A stretch of DNA of 63,908 nt from Cerrena zonata. Its lineage: Eukaryota; Basidiomycota; Agaricomycetes; Polyporales; Cerrenaceae. The position numbers were made by a program, and so were the translations under genes. Positions 20,773 to 31,313 of this stretch are shown here, in pieces. The stretch covers positions 1-63,908 of the forward strand of contig JASBNA010000117.1 in assembly GCA_038087015.1 (NCBI GenBank), given 5' to 3'. The notes under the pieces are model-generated. The model made no database searches. It saw nothing but the letters and a program-made list of their open reading frames with translations, and had not been told where the DNA came from. The number at the start of each line of letters is the position of its first letter. Position 1 is the first letter of the stretch.

Positions 20773-21170
20773 TTTTAAATATTTTTTTTTTGTCCTTTGA
20801 TGGGTTTTCACAAGGTTTAGGAATTTCGTTTGGTTTAAATAACCATTACAATTTGATTCATTGTTAGTCCCCAGGTATTGCCTTTCCATTCCGTAGTATA
20901 GATCGGGAAAGTAAAAGGCTGGCTCTAGGAACCCCAAACGCGGAGAGAGGGTGGGGGTCGGAGGTTTAAAGTTTGGGATAGGGGATGTCGTGGGGGAATG
21001 GACCGAAGATGGACCCAATATCAATGGGCCGTGACGAAACAGGATTACGCAAAGAAAACACAATATAAAAGGAACCGATGCATTAACTAAATAAATCTAA
21101 ATATGAAGTATATATAGACAAGAACGAACTAAAAATGTAAAATTTTTTTTTAAAAAAAAAAGTGATTTGA
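20773..21170. other. Spacer between the two intact reductase copies
   Basis: 398 bp, the promoter of copy 1. It includes a G/T-rich purine stretch near 20940-21000 and A/T runs at about 21140-21162. No gene seen. Confidence 0.5.
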
Positions 21171-22010
21171 TTATGGAGCACAGTATCCACCATCAACCAA
21201 AAGGTCAGTGCCGGTAGTGTAAGAAGATGCATCTGATGCAAAGTATAAGTAAGCACCAACCAATTCTTTAGTTTCACCTTCTCTACCTAAAGGAATTAAT
21301 TGGTACCATTTATTTTTTTGATCTTCTGGAACAAAATCGGATAATTCAGTTGCAATATAACCAGGACTGACAGTGTTGACTCTAGCAAAAGGAGCCCATT
21401 CAACAGCCAAGGATTTGGCCAAATGAATACAGGCGGCTTTGGCTGCATTATAAGGAGCTTGCAATTGAGGAACGTTGACTATATGACCAGACATTGAGGC
21501 AGTTATAATCAAAGAACCTTTACCCTTTCTCTTAAAGATTTGACCAACTGGTTTAGCACAATAGTAAACCCCGTTTAAATCACAATCAATAACTTTTTTC
21601 CAACTATCCCAACCTTTAACATCAATACATTCACCTTCAGTCCAAGGGACACCAGCATTTGCGACAAAAATGTCAATGGTACCAAAATCTTTTTCAATTT
21701 GGTAAATGACTCGCTCAACATCATTTGGATCAGAAACGTTACATTTATAAGCTCTGGCCTTGACATTATACTCCTTGGATAAGTACTCGGCTTTTTCCTC
21801 TGCTGGATGGGAATTGTACCAAATGGCAACGTCTGCCCCAGATTGGGCATAGGCTTCAGCCACTGCAAAACCAATCCCACTGGAAGACCCCGTGACTGAG
21901 GCAACTTTACCTCTTAATGAGAACAAGTCCATCACATTGGTTTTGGTAGGTGGTGTTGGTCTTGGTAATGGACCGACTTTTGGATTAATTATAGATTGTA
22001 CTTCTGGCAT
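21171..22010 (-). CDS. Sou1-type short-chain dehydrogenase/reductase, copy 2
   Basis: 279 residues, same length and start as copy 1. It has [11 protein letters not shown] (about 42), [10 protein letters not shown] (about 121), [16 protein letters not shown] (about 173-188) and the YNAAKAA catalytic Tyr-x3-Lys (about 189-193). The two proteins agree over almost the whole length, and parts are also close at DNA level (for example the stretches coding for the [12 protein letters not shown] region), so this is a tandem duplication. Substrate is likely a ketose or ketone by family; not proven here. Confidence 0.88.
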   Translation of the reverse strand: MPEVQSIINPKVGPLPRPTPPTKTNVMDLFSLRGKVASVTGSSSGIGFAVAEAYAQSGADVAIWYNSHPAEEKAEYLSKEYNVKARAYKCNVSDPNDVERVIYQIEKDFGTIDIFVANAGVPWTEGECIDVKGWDSWKKVIDCDLNGVYYCAKPVGQIFKRKGKGSLIITASMSGHIVNVPQLQAPYNAAKAACIHLAKSLAVEWAPFARVNTVSPGYIATELSDFVPEDQKNKWYQLIPLGREGETKELVGAYLYFASDASSYTTGTDLLVDGGYCAP

Positions 22011-22789
22011 ATTTCCTTAGATGCAAATGTTATAAAAGATAGAATGGTTAAAAGTTGATACTTTTAAGTAATTAAAATGAATTGAAATTTCCAAGAATTG
22101 CTTCAATTTATATAGTATTTTAGGTTGTAAAATTAGTGAGTGGCTGATTAGGGAAGCATGTCTTACAATTGTTCCGTGCGCATGAAATATCTACTTAACC
22201 TTGCTATATCAATCGGACTCCGAGAGCCTGTATAATTACATCTTTGGATTCCTTTTAGGGTTATTACTCAACATGGAATAGTTACATGTCATAAGAATCA
22301 CAATAATTTATTGGCAGCAAATAATCTTATAAGATTTCGTGTTATTTAGCAATGCTTTAAGCTTGCTATTAAATGTATTATCCCCTATATTATATTTTTT
22401 TGTATGACGTATAGTGGTTGAGGAATTGGTGCACGACCGGTGTCTAAGACTTCAAAGCTGTTGCTAGAAGATTCGAAGCTTCATCATCGGAAACCATTAG
22501 CGATGGAGTTTGGTATTGGTGAAGATCTAGGTATTACGAGTTGGCGAAGAAGAACTTTATAATGATTTTGTATTTAAATAAATAAGAAAAGCCCCCAATT
22601 TAACAAGTTGGGAGGGATACAGTAATAAAAACTAAATAGAAATAGAGTTATTGAATAGTTTAAAAGGGAATAAAAGAATAAAATAAATAACTTGATAATT
22701 AAGATAATTATCTTGAGAATTAAGAGAAGTTTTTATTCAATTGATTACATGCTAACATAATGACTCCTTGCAGAATACAGAAGAGGCGA
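22011..22789. other. Intergenic region between reductase copy 2 and SDH1
   Basis: 779 bp made of the copy 2 promoter and the SDH1 3' flank. No open frame, RNA gene or clear repeat was recognised. Confidence 0.5.
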
Positions 22790-24718
22790 TTAATAAACAC
22801 GTTTAGCTGGAGGAACTGGTTTACAATCACTTTCATCTAAAGTAGTAGCAATGACATCTCTGTAAGCTAATTTAACTGGGGCACCGAAAGAATCTTGGTA
22901 AGATAAGGTGTGTTTTCTCCAGTTAACATCATCTCTTTCTTGGTAATCATCTCTTGCATGAGCACCTCTTGATTCTTTTCTAGCAGCGGCAGAAGCAGCG
23001 GTTTGAGTAGCACAAGTAAGTAAGTTTTGTAATTCTAAAGTTTCAACTAAATCAGAATTCCAAATCATTGATCTATCAGTGGTTTTAACATGTTTGAATG
23101 ATTCATCAACTTTATTGATGTTTTCAACACATTCATCTAAAGTATCTTGTAATCTGAAAACTGCACAACCTTTTTGCATAGTTCTTTGCATATCATTTCT
23201 AATATCAGCAGTGGATTTAGTACCATTGGCGGTTCTTAAGTTATGTAAGTTTTCAATTGATTCATAACCTAAATCTTTTGGAGCTGGTGGTAATGGAGTA
23301 CCAGGAGTTAAAGAATCTCTAATGGTATGACTAACAGCTCTACCGAAAACAACCAAATCTAATAAAGAGTTGGCACCTAATCTATTGGCACCATGAACTG
23401 AAGCACAAGCAGCTTCACCACAAGCCAATAAACCTGGAACAACTTCATCTTCACCCTTTTCATTTTGTTTAACAACTTCACCATTCCATTTGGTTGGAAT
23501 ACCACCCATATTATAATGAACAGTTGGTAAAATTGGAATTGGTTCTTTGGTAACATCAACCCCAGCAAAAATATGGGCAGTTTCAGAAATACCTGGTAAT
23601 CTTTCTTTCAAAACAGAAGCAGGAATATGACTTAATTGTAAATACATGTGATCTTTTAATGGACCAACACCTCTACCTTCATTAATTTCCATAGTAATAG
23701 CACGACTAACAACATCTCTAGAAGCTAAATCTTTAGCACTTGGAGCATAACGTTCCATAAAACGTTCACCTTCAGAATTAACCAAGAAACCACCTTCACC
23801 TCTAGCACCTTCAGTAATTAAACAACCAGAACCATAAATACCAGAAGGATGGAATTGAACGAATTCCAAATCTTCTAAAGGTAAACCAGCACGACTAACC
23901 ATTGCATAACCATCACCAGTACAAGTATGAGCAGAAGTACAGGAGAAATAAGCACGACCATAACCACCAGTAGCAATAACGGTTTTATGAGATCTAAATC
24001 TATGCAAAGTACCATCTTCTTCATTATAAGCAACAACACCAACACAAGCACCATCTTGCATTAATAAATCCATTGCAAAAAATTCAATGAAAAAATGAGT
24101 ATCATGTCTTAAAGATTGACCATATAAAGAATGTAATAAAGCATGACCAGTTCTATCAGCAACTGCACAAGTTCTATAAGCTTGACCACCTTTACCATAT
24201 TCTTTTGATTGACCACCAAAAGCTCTTTGATATATACGACCTTCTTCATTTCTTGAAAATGGAACCCCATAATTTTCTAATTCATAAATTGAAGCTGGGG
24301 CTTCTTTAGTCATATAATGGATAGCATCTTGATCACCTAACCAATCAGAACCTTTAACAGTATCATACATATGCCAATGCCAATCATCTTTATGCATATT
24401 TCCTAAAGCAGCATTGATACCACCTTGAGCAGCCACGGTATGAGATCTAGTTGGGAATAATTTTGAAATACAAGCAGTTTTAAATCCAGCTTCTGCTAAA
24501 CCAAAAGCTGCTCTTAAACCGGCACCACCGGCACCAACAACAACACAATCATATTCATGATCAATAACATGATATTTTTGACCCATATATTTGGCAGCAT
24601 TAAAAGTATCACCTTTAACATCATTACCAATAACTTGTTTAACAACCGATGAGGTTGAAAAATTGGCTTTTGAACAACGGGCCACCGAAGTCAAATTTCT
24701 CAATTTGGTAGATAACAT
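22790..24718 (-). CDS. SDH1: Succinate dehydrogenase flavoprotein subunit
   Basis: 642 residues (yeast Sdh1 has 640). A Ser/Arg-rich mitochondrial presequence (about 1-35) precedes the FAD Rossmann loop [20 protein letters not shown] near 61-80. [15 protein letters not shown] follows, with the histidine that binds FAD covalently in the family. Further hallmarks are [20 protein letters not shown] and [20 protein letters not shown]. It oxidises succinate to fumarate as part of complex II in the inner membrane and the TCA cycle. Strong codon bias fits high expression. Its neighbours on both sides are reductase copies, so the reductase array appears to have been split by, or to flank, this gene. 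Confidence 0.97.
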   Translation of the reverse strand: MLSTKLRNLTSVARCSKANFSTSSVVKQVIGNDVKGDTFNAAKYMGQKYHVIDHEYDCVVVGAGGAGLRAAFGLAEAGFKTACISKLFPTRSHTVAAQGGINAALGNMHKDDWHWHMYDTVKGSDWLGDQDAIHYMTKEAPASIYELENYGVPFSRNEEGRIYQRAFGGQSKEYGKGGQAYRTCAVADRTGHALLHSLYGQSLRHDTHFFIEFFAMDLLMQDGACVGVVAYNEEDGTLHRFRSHKTVIATGGYGRAYFSCTSAHTCTGDGYAMVSRAGLPLEDLEFVQFHPSGIYGSGCLITEGARGEGGFLVNSEGERFMERYAPSAKDLASRDVVSRAITMEINEGRGVGPLKDHMYLQLSHIPASVLKERLPGISETAHIFAGVDVTKEPIPILPTVHYNMGGIPTKWNGEVVKQNEKGEDEVVPGLLACGEAACASVHGANRLGANSLLDLVVFGRAVSHTIRDSLTPGTPLPPAPKDLGYESIENLHNLRTANGTKSTADIRNDMQRTMQKGCAVFRLQDTLDECVENINKVDESFKHVKTTDRSMIWNSDLVETLELQNLLTCATQTAASAAARKESRGAHARDDYQERDDVNWRKHTLSYQDSFGAPVKLAYRDVIATTLDESDCKPVPPAKRVY

Positions 24719-25501
24719 AACTAATTATCAAGTTGAGCTTCAAGAAAAGAAGAGTATCAACAGATTCTTTCAAAGAGGAAAGAAAAAAATTACTAGTGAG
24801 AAGGAGAGGAGAATAAGGTGGTGTACCGACGAATGAACGAAGGAATAAAACAAATTACACCAAAAAAAAAAAAAAAAAAAACACGAAAAAAAAAGACCAA
24901 GTTGAAGCCAAACAGAATTTTTGAAGAGCTTCGCAGTCAGTTAACAGTAGCGAGGTATCAAAAGGCTCAATTACTCTGATAAATAACTTCAATTGAACAC
25001 ATATATATATGAGAGCAGTATGGCAAGATGAAAAATACCGCTTAACCTTTCTCAGTAAACAATGTAGCCAGTTAGAATACCCGTAAATTTGCGGGATTCT
25101 CTCGGAAGTACCTCCGTACATCCCCTACTGGTTTTACCCCATATAAAGAGAACTGGGTTAGTAATGTTGAAATTGACGCAATTTAATTTGTTGAGCAGGT
25201 GGTCGTGCGCGGGCGGTCCGATCAGATCGATTTCGCATCCGAGGATGGAGCCAACCACACCCGTACCTTGCCGGGACGCTTTGAGGGAAAAGAAAAAAAA
25301 AGCATTGGTCGTGCAACGCTCATTATGATTTGATCTTGCAACTTACTACTCTTTACATTCAACTTATATAGTTTATTATATTCATTGTGGGTCTATAAAG
25401 CTCTATAAAGGGATGCTGATTCCACGATTTGAAAGAAAAAAATAATTAAAAAATAATTATAATAGTATAGAAACAATAAACAATAAAAGAATATGATGAG
25501 A
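24719..25501. other. SDH1 promoter region
   Basis: 783 bp upstream of SDH1. It contains an A20 run (24862-24881), CCTCCGTACAT near 25110-25120, and ACACCCGTACCT at 25257-25268, close to a Rap1 site, in a GC-rich patch (25200-25280). No coding frame accepted. Confidence 0.5.
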
Positions 25502-26365
25502 TTAGACAGCACAGTAACCACCATCGACTCTCAAGTCAGCACCAGTGACAAAAGTAGCAGCGTCGGAGGCTAAGTACAAGTAAGCACCACATAATTCTCT
25601 TGGTAAACCTTGACGACCTTTTGGAGTGATGGAATACCATTTGTTCTTTTGATCTTCAGGGATAAAGTCTGATAATTCGGTTGCAATATAACCAGGACTA
25701 ACAGTGTTGACTCTAGCGAAAGGAGCCCATTCAACAGCTAAGGATTTACCCAAGTGTAAAACACCAGGCCTTGGCAGCATTATAAGCAGCTTGCAATTGA
25801 GGAACGTTAACGATATGAGCAGACATTGAAGCAGTCATAACCTAAAGAACCTTTACCTTGATCTCTGAAAATACGACCAATATTTTTAGCACAATAATAA
25901 ACCCCGTTTAAATCAACGTTAACAACATTGTGCCACAGATCATCATTGTCTTGGTCAATCAAAGGACCATCAGTCCAAGCAATACCAGCATTGGCAACAA
26001 AAATATCGATTTCACCAAAATTTTGATGAATTTCACCAATAACTTTAGCAACTTCATCAGATTTACGAACATCACAATGATTATAAGTAATGTTAGTTTT
26101 AGGGAATTGAGCTTGTAATTTTTCGATATTTAAAACATTAGCAGCATAATCAATAATAGGCTAAGTTTTTCAAACCTGCTTGACAGTAAGCTTCACTGAT
26201 AACATAACCAATACCACGAGCACCACCAGTGATAACAGCAGATTTACCAGTTAATAAGAATAAATCCAAAACATTTGGAGATAAACTTGGAAATTGAGCT
26301 GGTAAATTACCAATGTCCTTGTTGCAGTATGAAGTGGCAGCTGGGGTGTTTTCGTCGACAGTCAT
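25502..26365 (-). pseudogene. Third Sou1/carbonyl-reductase-type SDR copy, broken by three +1 insertions
   Basis: ATG at 26365 begins a protein of the same family with a different N-terminus (MTVDENTPAATSYCNKD). It has the cofactor loop ITGGARGIGYVISEAY and the C-terminal VDGGYCAV. The frame is lost three times, each time by one extra base: at 26158, at 25841-25842 and at 25767-25768. Between these points the sequence codes without stops: [30 protein letters not shown] and [20 protein letters not shown] are all visible. It is more diverged from copies 1 and 2 than they are from each other. It may be a real pseudogene or an intact gene with sequence errors; the clean codon structure elsewhere favours error or very recent loss. 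Confidence 0.75.
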
Positions 26366-27269
26366 TTTGTTGATTTGTATGTAAGTATATTATAATTCTA
26401 CTCCTTGCTCCAGTTAAAGTGGAAGACATTCTGCCGTATTTATACCCTTTTCCAGTCGAGAAAAAGAAACCCCTTGATAAGATTTCGAAATAGTTACTAC
26501 GTTCTCTTTTTGGCGGGTTCTGGTATATAGGAATAGCCTACTTTATTTGCAATCATCGCACAACACTAACAAAACAAAAAAAAAAATTATAAAAAAGAAA
26601 AGATTGTATACAGTACATTGCTTTTCTTTTTGTAAGAATAATCCGGTTACAATTCTTCGAAATGGATGATTTCATTATACTTATTGTGCTACAACTTATG
26701 GCATCATCTATTTCCAATGAAATTTTCCTGGTTAGGCTTGACAGAGCACGATATGACGTTTCAACCGACAGCTCCAGTAATTGCAAAAGAGAACAAAAAG
26801 CTCCAGATGAAGAGATAAAAAAAAAAGAAACGCTCAGCAAAAATGCGACCTTGTCCGACCGTTTCGTGTTAATCAATCAATCTCTCCGACAATTGATTTC
26901 TATAATTCTGCCGTGAACGACTTCTTACTCCGGATAGCCTATGCTAAAGTTTGTGGAGTTACTTCGTGGGGGATTCTATAATAAGGGTACTTGTAGACCA
27001 ACTTTGTGATAGCCCTATTAAAGAATATTCTCCGATTTTTGATCCTCCGTAAGGCGAATTTCAACCCTTGTCTTTGTTAGTTGACTAACTTGTTTGTCTG
27101 TTGAAACTTGTTACCTTTGAGGTTTCTTCCGTTCAATTCCAACTCATTACGCGTTTTCAATGGTTGATCCTTATTCTTTCTATTGTTCTTAAGTAGATTA
27201 TGTCATAATTTGTACTAATTAGAATGGCATTATGGTCCGGGGGTGAAAAAAAAAAATTAAAAAAGAAAA
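26366..27269. other. Intergenic region between the third reductase and tRNA-Pro
   Basis: 904 bp. A plus-strand open frame of 84 codons at 26662-26916 overlaps a minus-strand frame; neither resembles a known protein, and codon choice is unconvincing. The rest shows no RNA gene or LTR that I can support. Confidence 0.45.
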
Positions 27270-27378
27270 GGGGCGAGCTGGGAATTGAACCCAGGGCCTC
27301 TCGCATGCTTAGTGATGTTCCGTTCAGTGTACTGAACAGTCGCCCAAAGCGAGAATCATACCACTAGACCACACGCCC
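27270..27378 (-). tRNA. tRNA-Pro (anticodon TGG) with 37-nt intron
   Basis: Reading on the minus strand from 27378: acceptor GGGCGTG, D arm with GTCTAGTGGTATGAT, anticodon stem CTCGC, loop TTTGGG, intron, T, stem GCGAG, variable loop, T arm CTGGG-TTCAATT-CCCAG, acceptor CTCGCCC and discriminator C at 27270. The mature part is 72 nt and equals the S. cerevisiae tRNA-Pro(UGG) as I remember it, including a T:T mismatch in the acceptor. The intron (27306-27342) sits after position 37 as usual and contains the self-complementary GTTCAG...CTGAAC hairpin. Confidence 0.96.
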
Positions 27379-28234
27379 ATTTTACGAAATTTGAAAAATT
27401 CTGGATAGTTGAACTAGCATAATTGTTTGCCGGAGTTTCATTTGACAAGTAAAACTTTTTGAATTTGCAGCTTATATGATGTCAGACTTGCCCTGTTATA
27501 GATCCTCATACTTCAAGAAACTTAAAATTTTGAAAATTGAAGGTTTAGTTGAGCATTTAAAGATTTTGGCACAGAATACCAGAGGGCGTGCCTCTTGAGC
27601 ATGGGACACTTCGAAATCGCAATGCTTGCACTCTTTCAACCCCCCTGGACTTCACCTGAGCTATTAGAGTGATAGGTAACTTTTACTTTAAAGAGAAAAG
27701 AGAGCCGTTTGATCTCAAGGTGTCTGGATTGTAACTATATGAACGTTTTATGTATAAAACAAAAATAGAAAAAAAAAAAAGCTAATAAAATTGAGCCATA
27801 CCTCTCATCAAATCCAAATATTCTGCTCGAGTGAATCCAATGGATATTCTTTGAGCTGAGTCTTCTTCAATGTTTTCCTGAAGCAATGAGAACACGCTTT
27901 CGGGGGAGGGGGTACAAGTACAAAGTCCAGCGAGAGTTTCAACGAACAAGATGGAGTGAATAGTTTGAGAAAAATAAAATTAAAACCCACTTCAGCCTTA
28001 GAATTCTTCAAAATCGTTTGCTTTGAGTATAGTTCAAGAATGTTGGGACCAAAAACGAAAGGGAATATAATGTTTTCCTACACTTGACAATAAAACTGAA
28101 GCACAAATAAAGTACTTCCGCATTTCAGCTATCTTTCTATTCTACAGAATATTTTTTTAAAATAGTCATTTTATTAAAAGCAAATTATATAAAAACATAC
28201 CGAAGTATGTTGCAACAACAGAAAGGAAAAAGAT

Positions 28235-28270
<36 letters not shown>

Positions 28271-28322
28271 CGATGAACTTAAGATGCTACTTATTGTTCA
28301 TCACGAGGGATAGTGACACCAT
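27379..28322. other. Intergenic region between tRNA-Pro and the pheromone gene
   Basis: 944 bp with A-rich patches and the A32 run at 28238-28269, which lies in the 3' flank of the MFA-like gene. No further gene recognised. Confidence 0.5.
28238..28269 (+). repeat. Poly(A) run of 32
   Basis: The longest homopolymer in the window, 54 bp beyond the stop codon of the MFA-like gene (poly-T on the gene's strand). Its length is likely to vary and to be poorly measured. Confidence 0.95.
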
Positions 28323-28439
28323 TTAAACAATAGTACAGGTGCTGTAGATAACAGCACCATGACTAACGTAAGCTTTGTTGTCTTTAGTTTCTGGTTTAGA
28401 ACCTTGGTTAGATTGAGTGTTAGATTGAGAAGCAGCCAT
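28323..28439 (-). CDS. MFA1: Putative a-factor mating pheromone precursor (CaaX peptide, 38 aa)
   Basis: A 38-codon gene, ATG at 28439, stop TAA at 28325-28323. The protein begins MAASQSNTQSN, has a polar lysine-rich middle (KPETKDNK) and ends AYVSHGAVIYSTCTIV. The last four residues CTIV form a CaaX box for farnesylation. Fungal a-factor precursors have exactly this build: 30-45 residues, a charged pro-segment often ending in Asn, a short hydrophobic mature part, and C-terminal CaaX. Codons are those of highly expressed Candida genes (GCT, TCT, AAC, GGT, AAA, CCA). A TATA box lies 78 bp and a CArG box about 183 bp upstream. The mature N-terminus cannot be fixed from one sequence; cleavage near KDN/KAYV is a guess. 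The symbol is by family. Confidence 0.85.
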   Translation of the reverse strand: MAASQSNTQSNQGSKPETKDNKAYVSHGAVIYSTCTIV

Positions 28440-28516
28440 TTTGTTTTTGAGTTTGTAGTTTTTTGTATTGATATAGTTTTTGAAAGTTTGGCTAACTGGG
28501 AGCAGAACTTGCCTTC

Positions 28517-28523
28517 TTATATA
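28517..28523 (-). promoter_or_regulatory. TATA box of the MFA-like gene
   Basis: TTATATA on the plus strand reads TATATAA in the direction of the gene, 78 bp before its start codon and followed by an A/C-rich leader. Confidence 0.6.
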
Positions 28524-28621
28524 GACTTTTCCTCCAGAAAGTATCAATGATTATTTGGTAATATTTGAATAATTATCTTAGTTGTCTTTTGCATCTTTTT
28601 TTTTTGTTACAAGCGCTCCTT

Positions 28622-28641
28622 CCTAAAATGGACGCGACAAT
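28622..28641 (-). promoter_or_regulatory. Mcm1 CArG box with adjacent HMG-type (a2-like) site
   Basis: CCTAAAATGG at 28622-28631 fits CC(A/T)6GG exactly. Five bases further is ACAAT (28637-28641), which is ATTGT in gene direction, the core bound by HMG proteins such as Mata2. In CUG-clade yeasts a-specific genes are known to be activated by Mata2 with Mcm1 through such paired sites. Position about 183-202 bp upstream of the pheromone start. Confidence 0.6.
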
Positions 28642-29696
28642 TCAACATCAAGCTTCCAAATTGGTGTTATGACTTGCAGCTCCTTATCATGAATGCCAAT
28701 ACGAGAGACTTGACATTGCTAATTCTGATTTTGGTCGTTTCATAATTTCACTCAAATTTTCCTTTCAATATTTCTCAAAGCTTTCAAGTCTTTCTTGGGA
28801 TGCACTGCTGCCCGTCGGTACATCTTTTTCGACTACCTCTTGTAAGTTTTTCTTAAATATTTGCTTATCTTTCAGATTCTTTGCCATTTTGGGTGGCTAC
28901 AATTCAGTAAAGAAAACACTGATTTCAGTTAAATTCCCTTTCTTGCTAATCCCCATAAAAGTGGTGTCCCCTTTTAGGGTATTAGCTACATTAAGGTATG
29001 CTTGCCTTTGGCAAGTTCGACAATACAAATCCAATCACCCCAAAGCAACCTCGTTTGTTAAGGACAGTAATTAGTAATTATCTCGAGGGAGCTTCGGGGA
29101 AGGGGAAGGAGGTTTCAAGTTTTCTAACGTGGGAAAACTATTGGCTGCGAAAAAAAAAAGAAAAAAAAATTGAAGCATATCACCCGAAGAAAGTGGGTGC
29201 TTCTAAGTTCCATATCAATAAAGTTAGTCGTTTTAATAGTTAATCGAGCTTTAGATGAATGCCTTCCTGTATTATAAAAAACAAATGATCAAAGATCGAT
29301 GTGCGCAACGCATTTTTTAAAGATATTGAACAACTTTCTACATTATTCTCAAAAAATCAGTGCAAGTTATGTCCTTCAATGGTACTCTCCGAAGTAAACA
29401 AAAAAAAAGCAGAGCCTGACATTACAAAAGGAAAGGGAATATATATTCACACTGGCTTTAATACTATAATACAGTTCGAATATTATCCTGTTTTCTGTAT
29501 TCGAAAGCCACGTCAAACCAGGTATGCTGAAGCGGAAAATATGCGCCACAGTAAAACATTAACGGAAATTTCTCATTAGTTTGAGATTGACGTTATCAGC
29601 TAAATTGAGACTTGATGTTTCGTACTCGATGCTTTATACTCGATGTTTCTAGTGGGCATGAGATATTGATCAATAGTCATTATCCTCTGTATTATT

Positions 29697-31283
29697 ATGC
29701 CTCCAAAGTCAAATGATAAAAAATCGGATATCTTGATTCATGAAACCGGCCAAATCTTAGATAATGCGGATCAAGATCCATCTCCTCGATTAGTCAAATT
29801 GAAAGATGCGGACGTCACTCTTTCCTTTATGAATCAATATGATTCTGATATTAGAGAAATTACTCTCCAAGAAGAGAAAGAGCTATCTACAAAAATAAAA
29901 TGGGTAATTGTTCCTATTGCTTTTCTTGTAAATCTGTTACTTTTCATGGACAAAGCTACCCTTAGTTATGCTTCTATCTTAGGTCTATTTGATGATACTG
30001 GACTTAGCAAGAGTCAATATAATGATGCAAACTCTCTTTATTATGTGGGATACCTTATTGGTAATATCCCAGGCCATTTATTGATGCAGCGTTTACCAAT
30101 TGGTAAACTCTTGACTGTTCAAGTTTTTATATGGAGCATCATTATCTTCTTACATTGCACAGCTCACAATCCATCAGGAGTATACGCTTTGAGGTTCTTT
30201 TTAGGGGTTGTTGAAAGTTATGTTACGTCCTTATTAGTTATCGTGCAATCATTTTTTTTGACTCCCTCAGAAAGATCTGCTGTTCAACCAATATTCTATG
30301 CCTCAGCTTTCGCTAGTGATATCCCCACTGGTTTCATAGCCTTTGGTGTTCCTCATACCAAAAATTCTTTACATCCTTGGAAAATTTTTATGATTATTAT
30401 CGGTGGATTTACATTTTTAACAAGTATATTTCTATTATATTTTTTTCCTAATAATCCTACAAATGCAAAATTTCTTACTATACAAGAAAGAGTTTGGACT
30501 ATTAGAAGAATTCAAAAAGCTTCTAGGTCCTCTATTGAGCTGAATAGGTTTAAGAAATATCAAATGATAGAATCATTGAAGGATCCCATAAGCTGGTTAT
30601 TTGTGCTCTTCATGTTTTGCCTAAACTTGGGTAATAATTTGAATTATCAGAAAAATCTTCTTTATAGTGGGATCGGAGGAATGTCAAGAATCAAAACAAC
30701 CTACATCACCGTCATTCAAGCTTGTTTCTCGATATTATGTAGTGCTTCCGCTTCTTACATCATGTCCAAAGTAAGAAATATTAGAGCATATGTTGCTTTC
30801 GGTTGGTGCATTCCTTCAGTGATAGGGGGTATTTTAATGGTTTCATTGTCTTATGAAAACAAAATTGGATTAGTGGGAAGTCTTATGTTAGCTGCTTCAA
30901 CTCATGCCATTACTTGGATTATAGGTTATTCTTGGACTGTTACATCCACTTCTGGGCTGACCAAGATTTATACTCGCTCGGTTATGGTTATGATTGCCTA
31001 CTCGGTTTCTAACATAATCGCTCCACAAATTTGGCGAGAAAAAGATAGCCCTAGGTACTATCCTGCTTGGATTATCCAAATAGTTATCGCCTGGTCTTTT
31101 GCTCCTACAATTTTGCTTCTTATTGACCTCATATTGAGAAGAAGAAATAAAAAAAGGCTATCTAACATTGGAGAACTGACTTATGGTTATGTTCAAATAG
31201 AAGGCGGAGAAGAAGAAGCAGTAGATTTTGCAGCTTTAGATTTGACTGACCTTGAAAACGAAACTTTCATTTACGAATTATAA
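29697..31283 (+). CDS. Dal5/anion:cation symporter family MFS transporter, vitamin-type permease candidate
   Basis: 528 residues with about twelve hydrophobic segments. The first loop block LFMDKATLSYASILGLFDDT followed by SQYNDANSLYYVGYLIGNIP and QRLPIGKLL is the hallmark of the fungal Dal5 group, which contains Dal5 (allantoate), Vht1 (biotin), Fen2 (pantothenate), Tna1 (nicotinate) and Thi73. The large central loop between TM6 and TM7 (about 255-300) is charged. It ends 30 bp from the 3' end of BIO5, tail to tail, in a biotin cluster. A role in biotin or precursor uptake is therefore attractive, but the closest member of the group cannot be decided by eye. Confidence 0.8.
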   Translation: MPPKSNDKKSDILIHETGQILDNADQDPSPRLVKLKDADVTLSFMNQYDSDIREITLQEEKELSTKIKWVIVPIAFLVNLLLFMDKATLSYASILGLFDDTGLSKSQYNDANSLYYVGYLIGNIPGHLLMQRLPIGKLLTVQVFIWSIIIFLHCTAHNPSGVYALRFFLGVVESYVTSLLVIVQSFFLTPSERSAVQPIFYASAFASDIPTGFIAFGVPHTKNSLHPWKIFMIIIGGFTFLTSIFLLYFFPNNPTNAKFLTIQERVWTIRRIQKASRSSIELNRFKKYQMIESLKDPISWLFVLFMFCLNLGNNLNYQKNLLYSGIGGMSRIKTTYITVIQACFSILCSASASYIMSKVRNIRAYVAFGWCIPSVIGGILMVSLSYENKIGLVGSLMLAASTHAITWIIGYSWTVTSTSGLTKIYTRSVMVMIAYSVSNIIAPQIWREKDSPRYYPAWIIQIVIAWSFAPTILLLIDLILRRRNKKRLSNIGELTYGYVQIEGGEEEAVDFAALDLTDLENETFIYEL

Positions 31284-31313
31284 ATTAGATACATAATACA
31301 AATACATAAGACT

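Larger units (their letters stand above)
28440..29696. other. Divergent intergenic region MFA-like gene / Dal5-family transporter
   Basis: 1257 bp. The left part carries the a-pheromone promoter elements; the remainder has two 60-90-codon open stretches (28998-29243, 29301-29579) that match nothing I know and look random. TGATCAATAGTCA lies 30 bp before the transporter start. Confidence 0.5.

Noticed and set aside
20773..21063. 97-residue N-terminal extension of reductase copy 1
   Set aside because: The paralogue starts at the matching MPEVQS, and the extension begins at a non-ATG codon in promoter-like sequence.
26662..26916. 84-codon plus-strand ORF
   Set aside because: Overlaps an equally long minus-strand frame, has unremarkable codon use and no family features.
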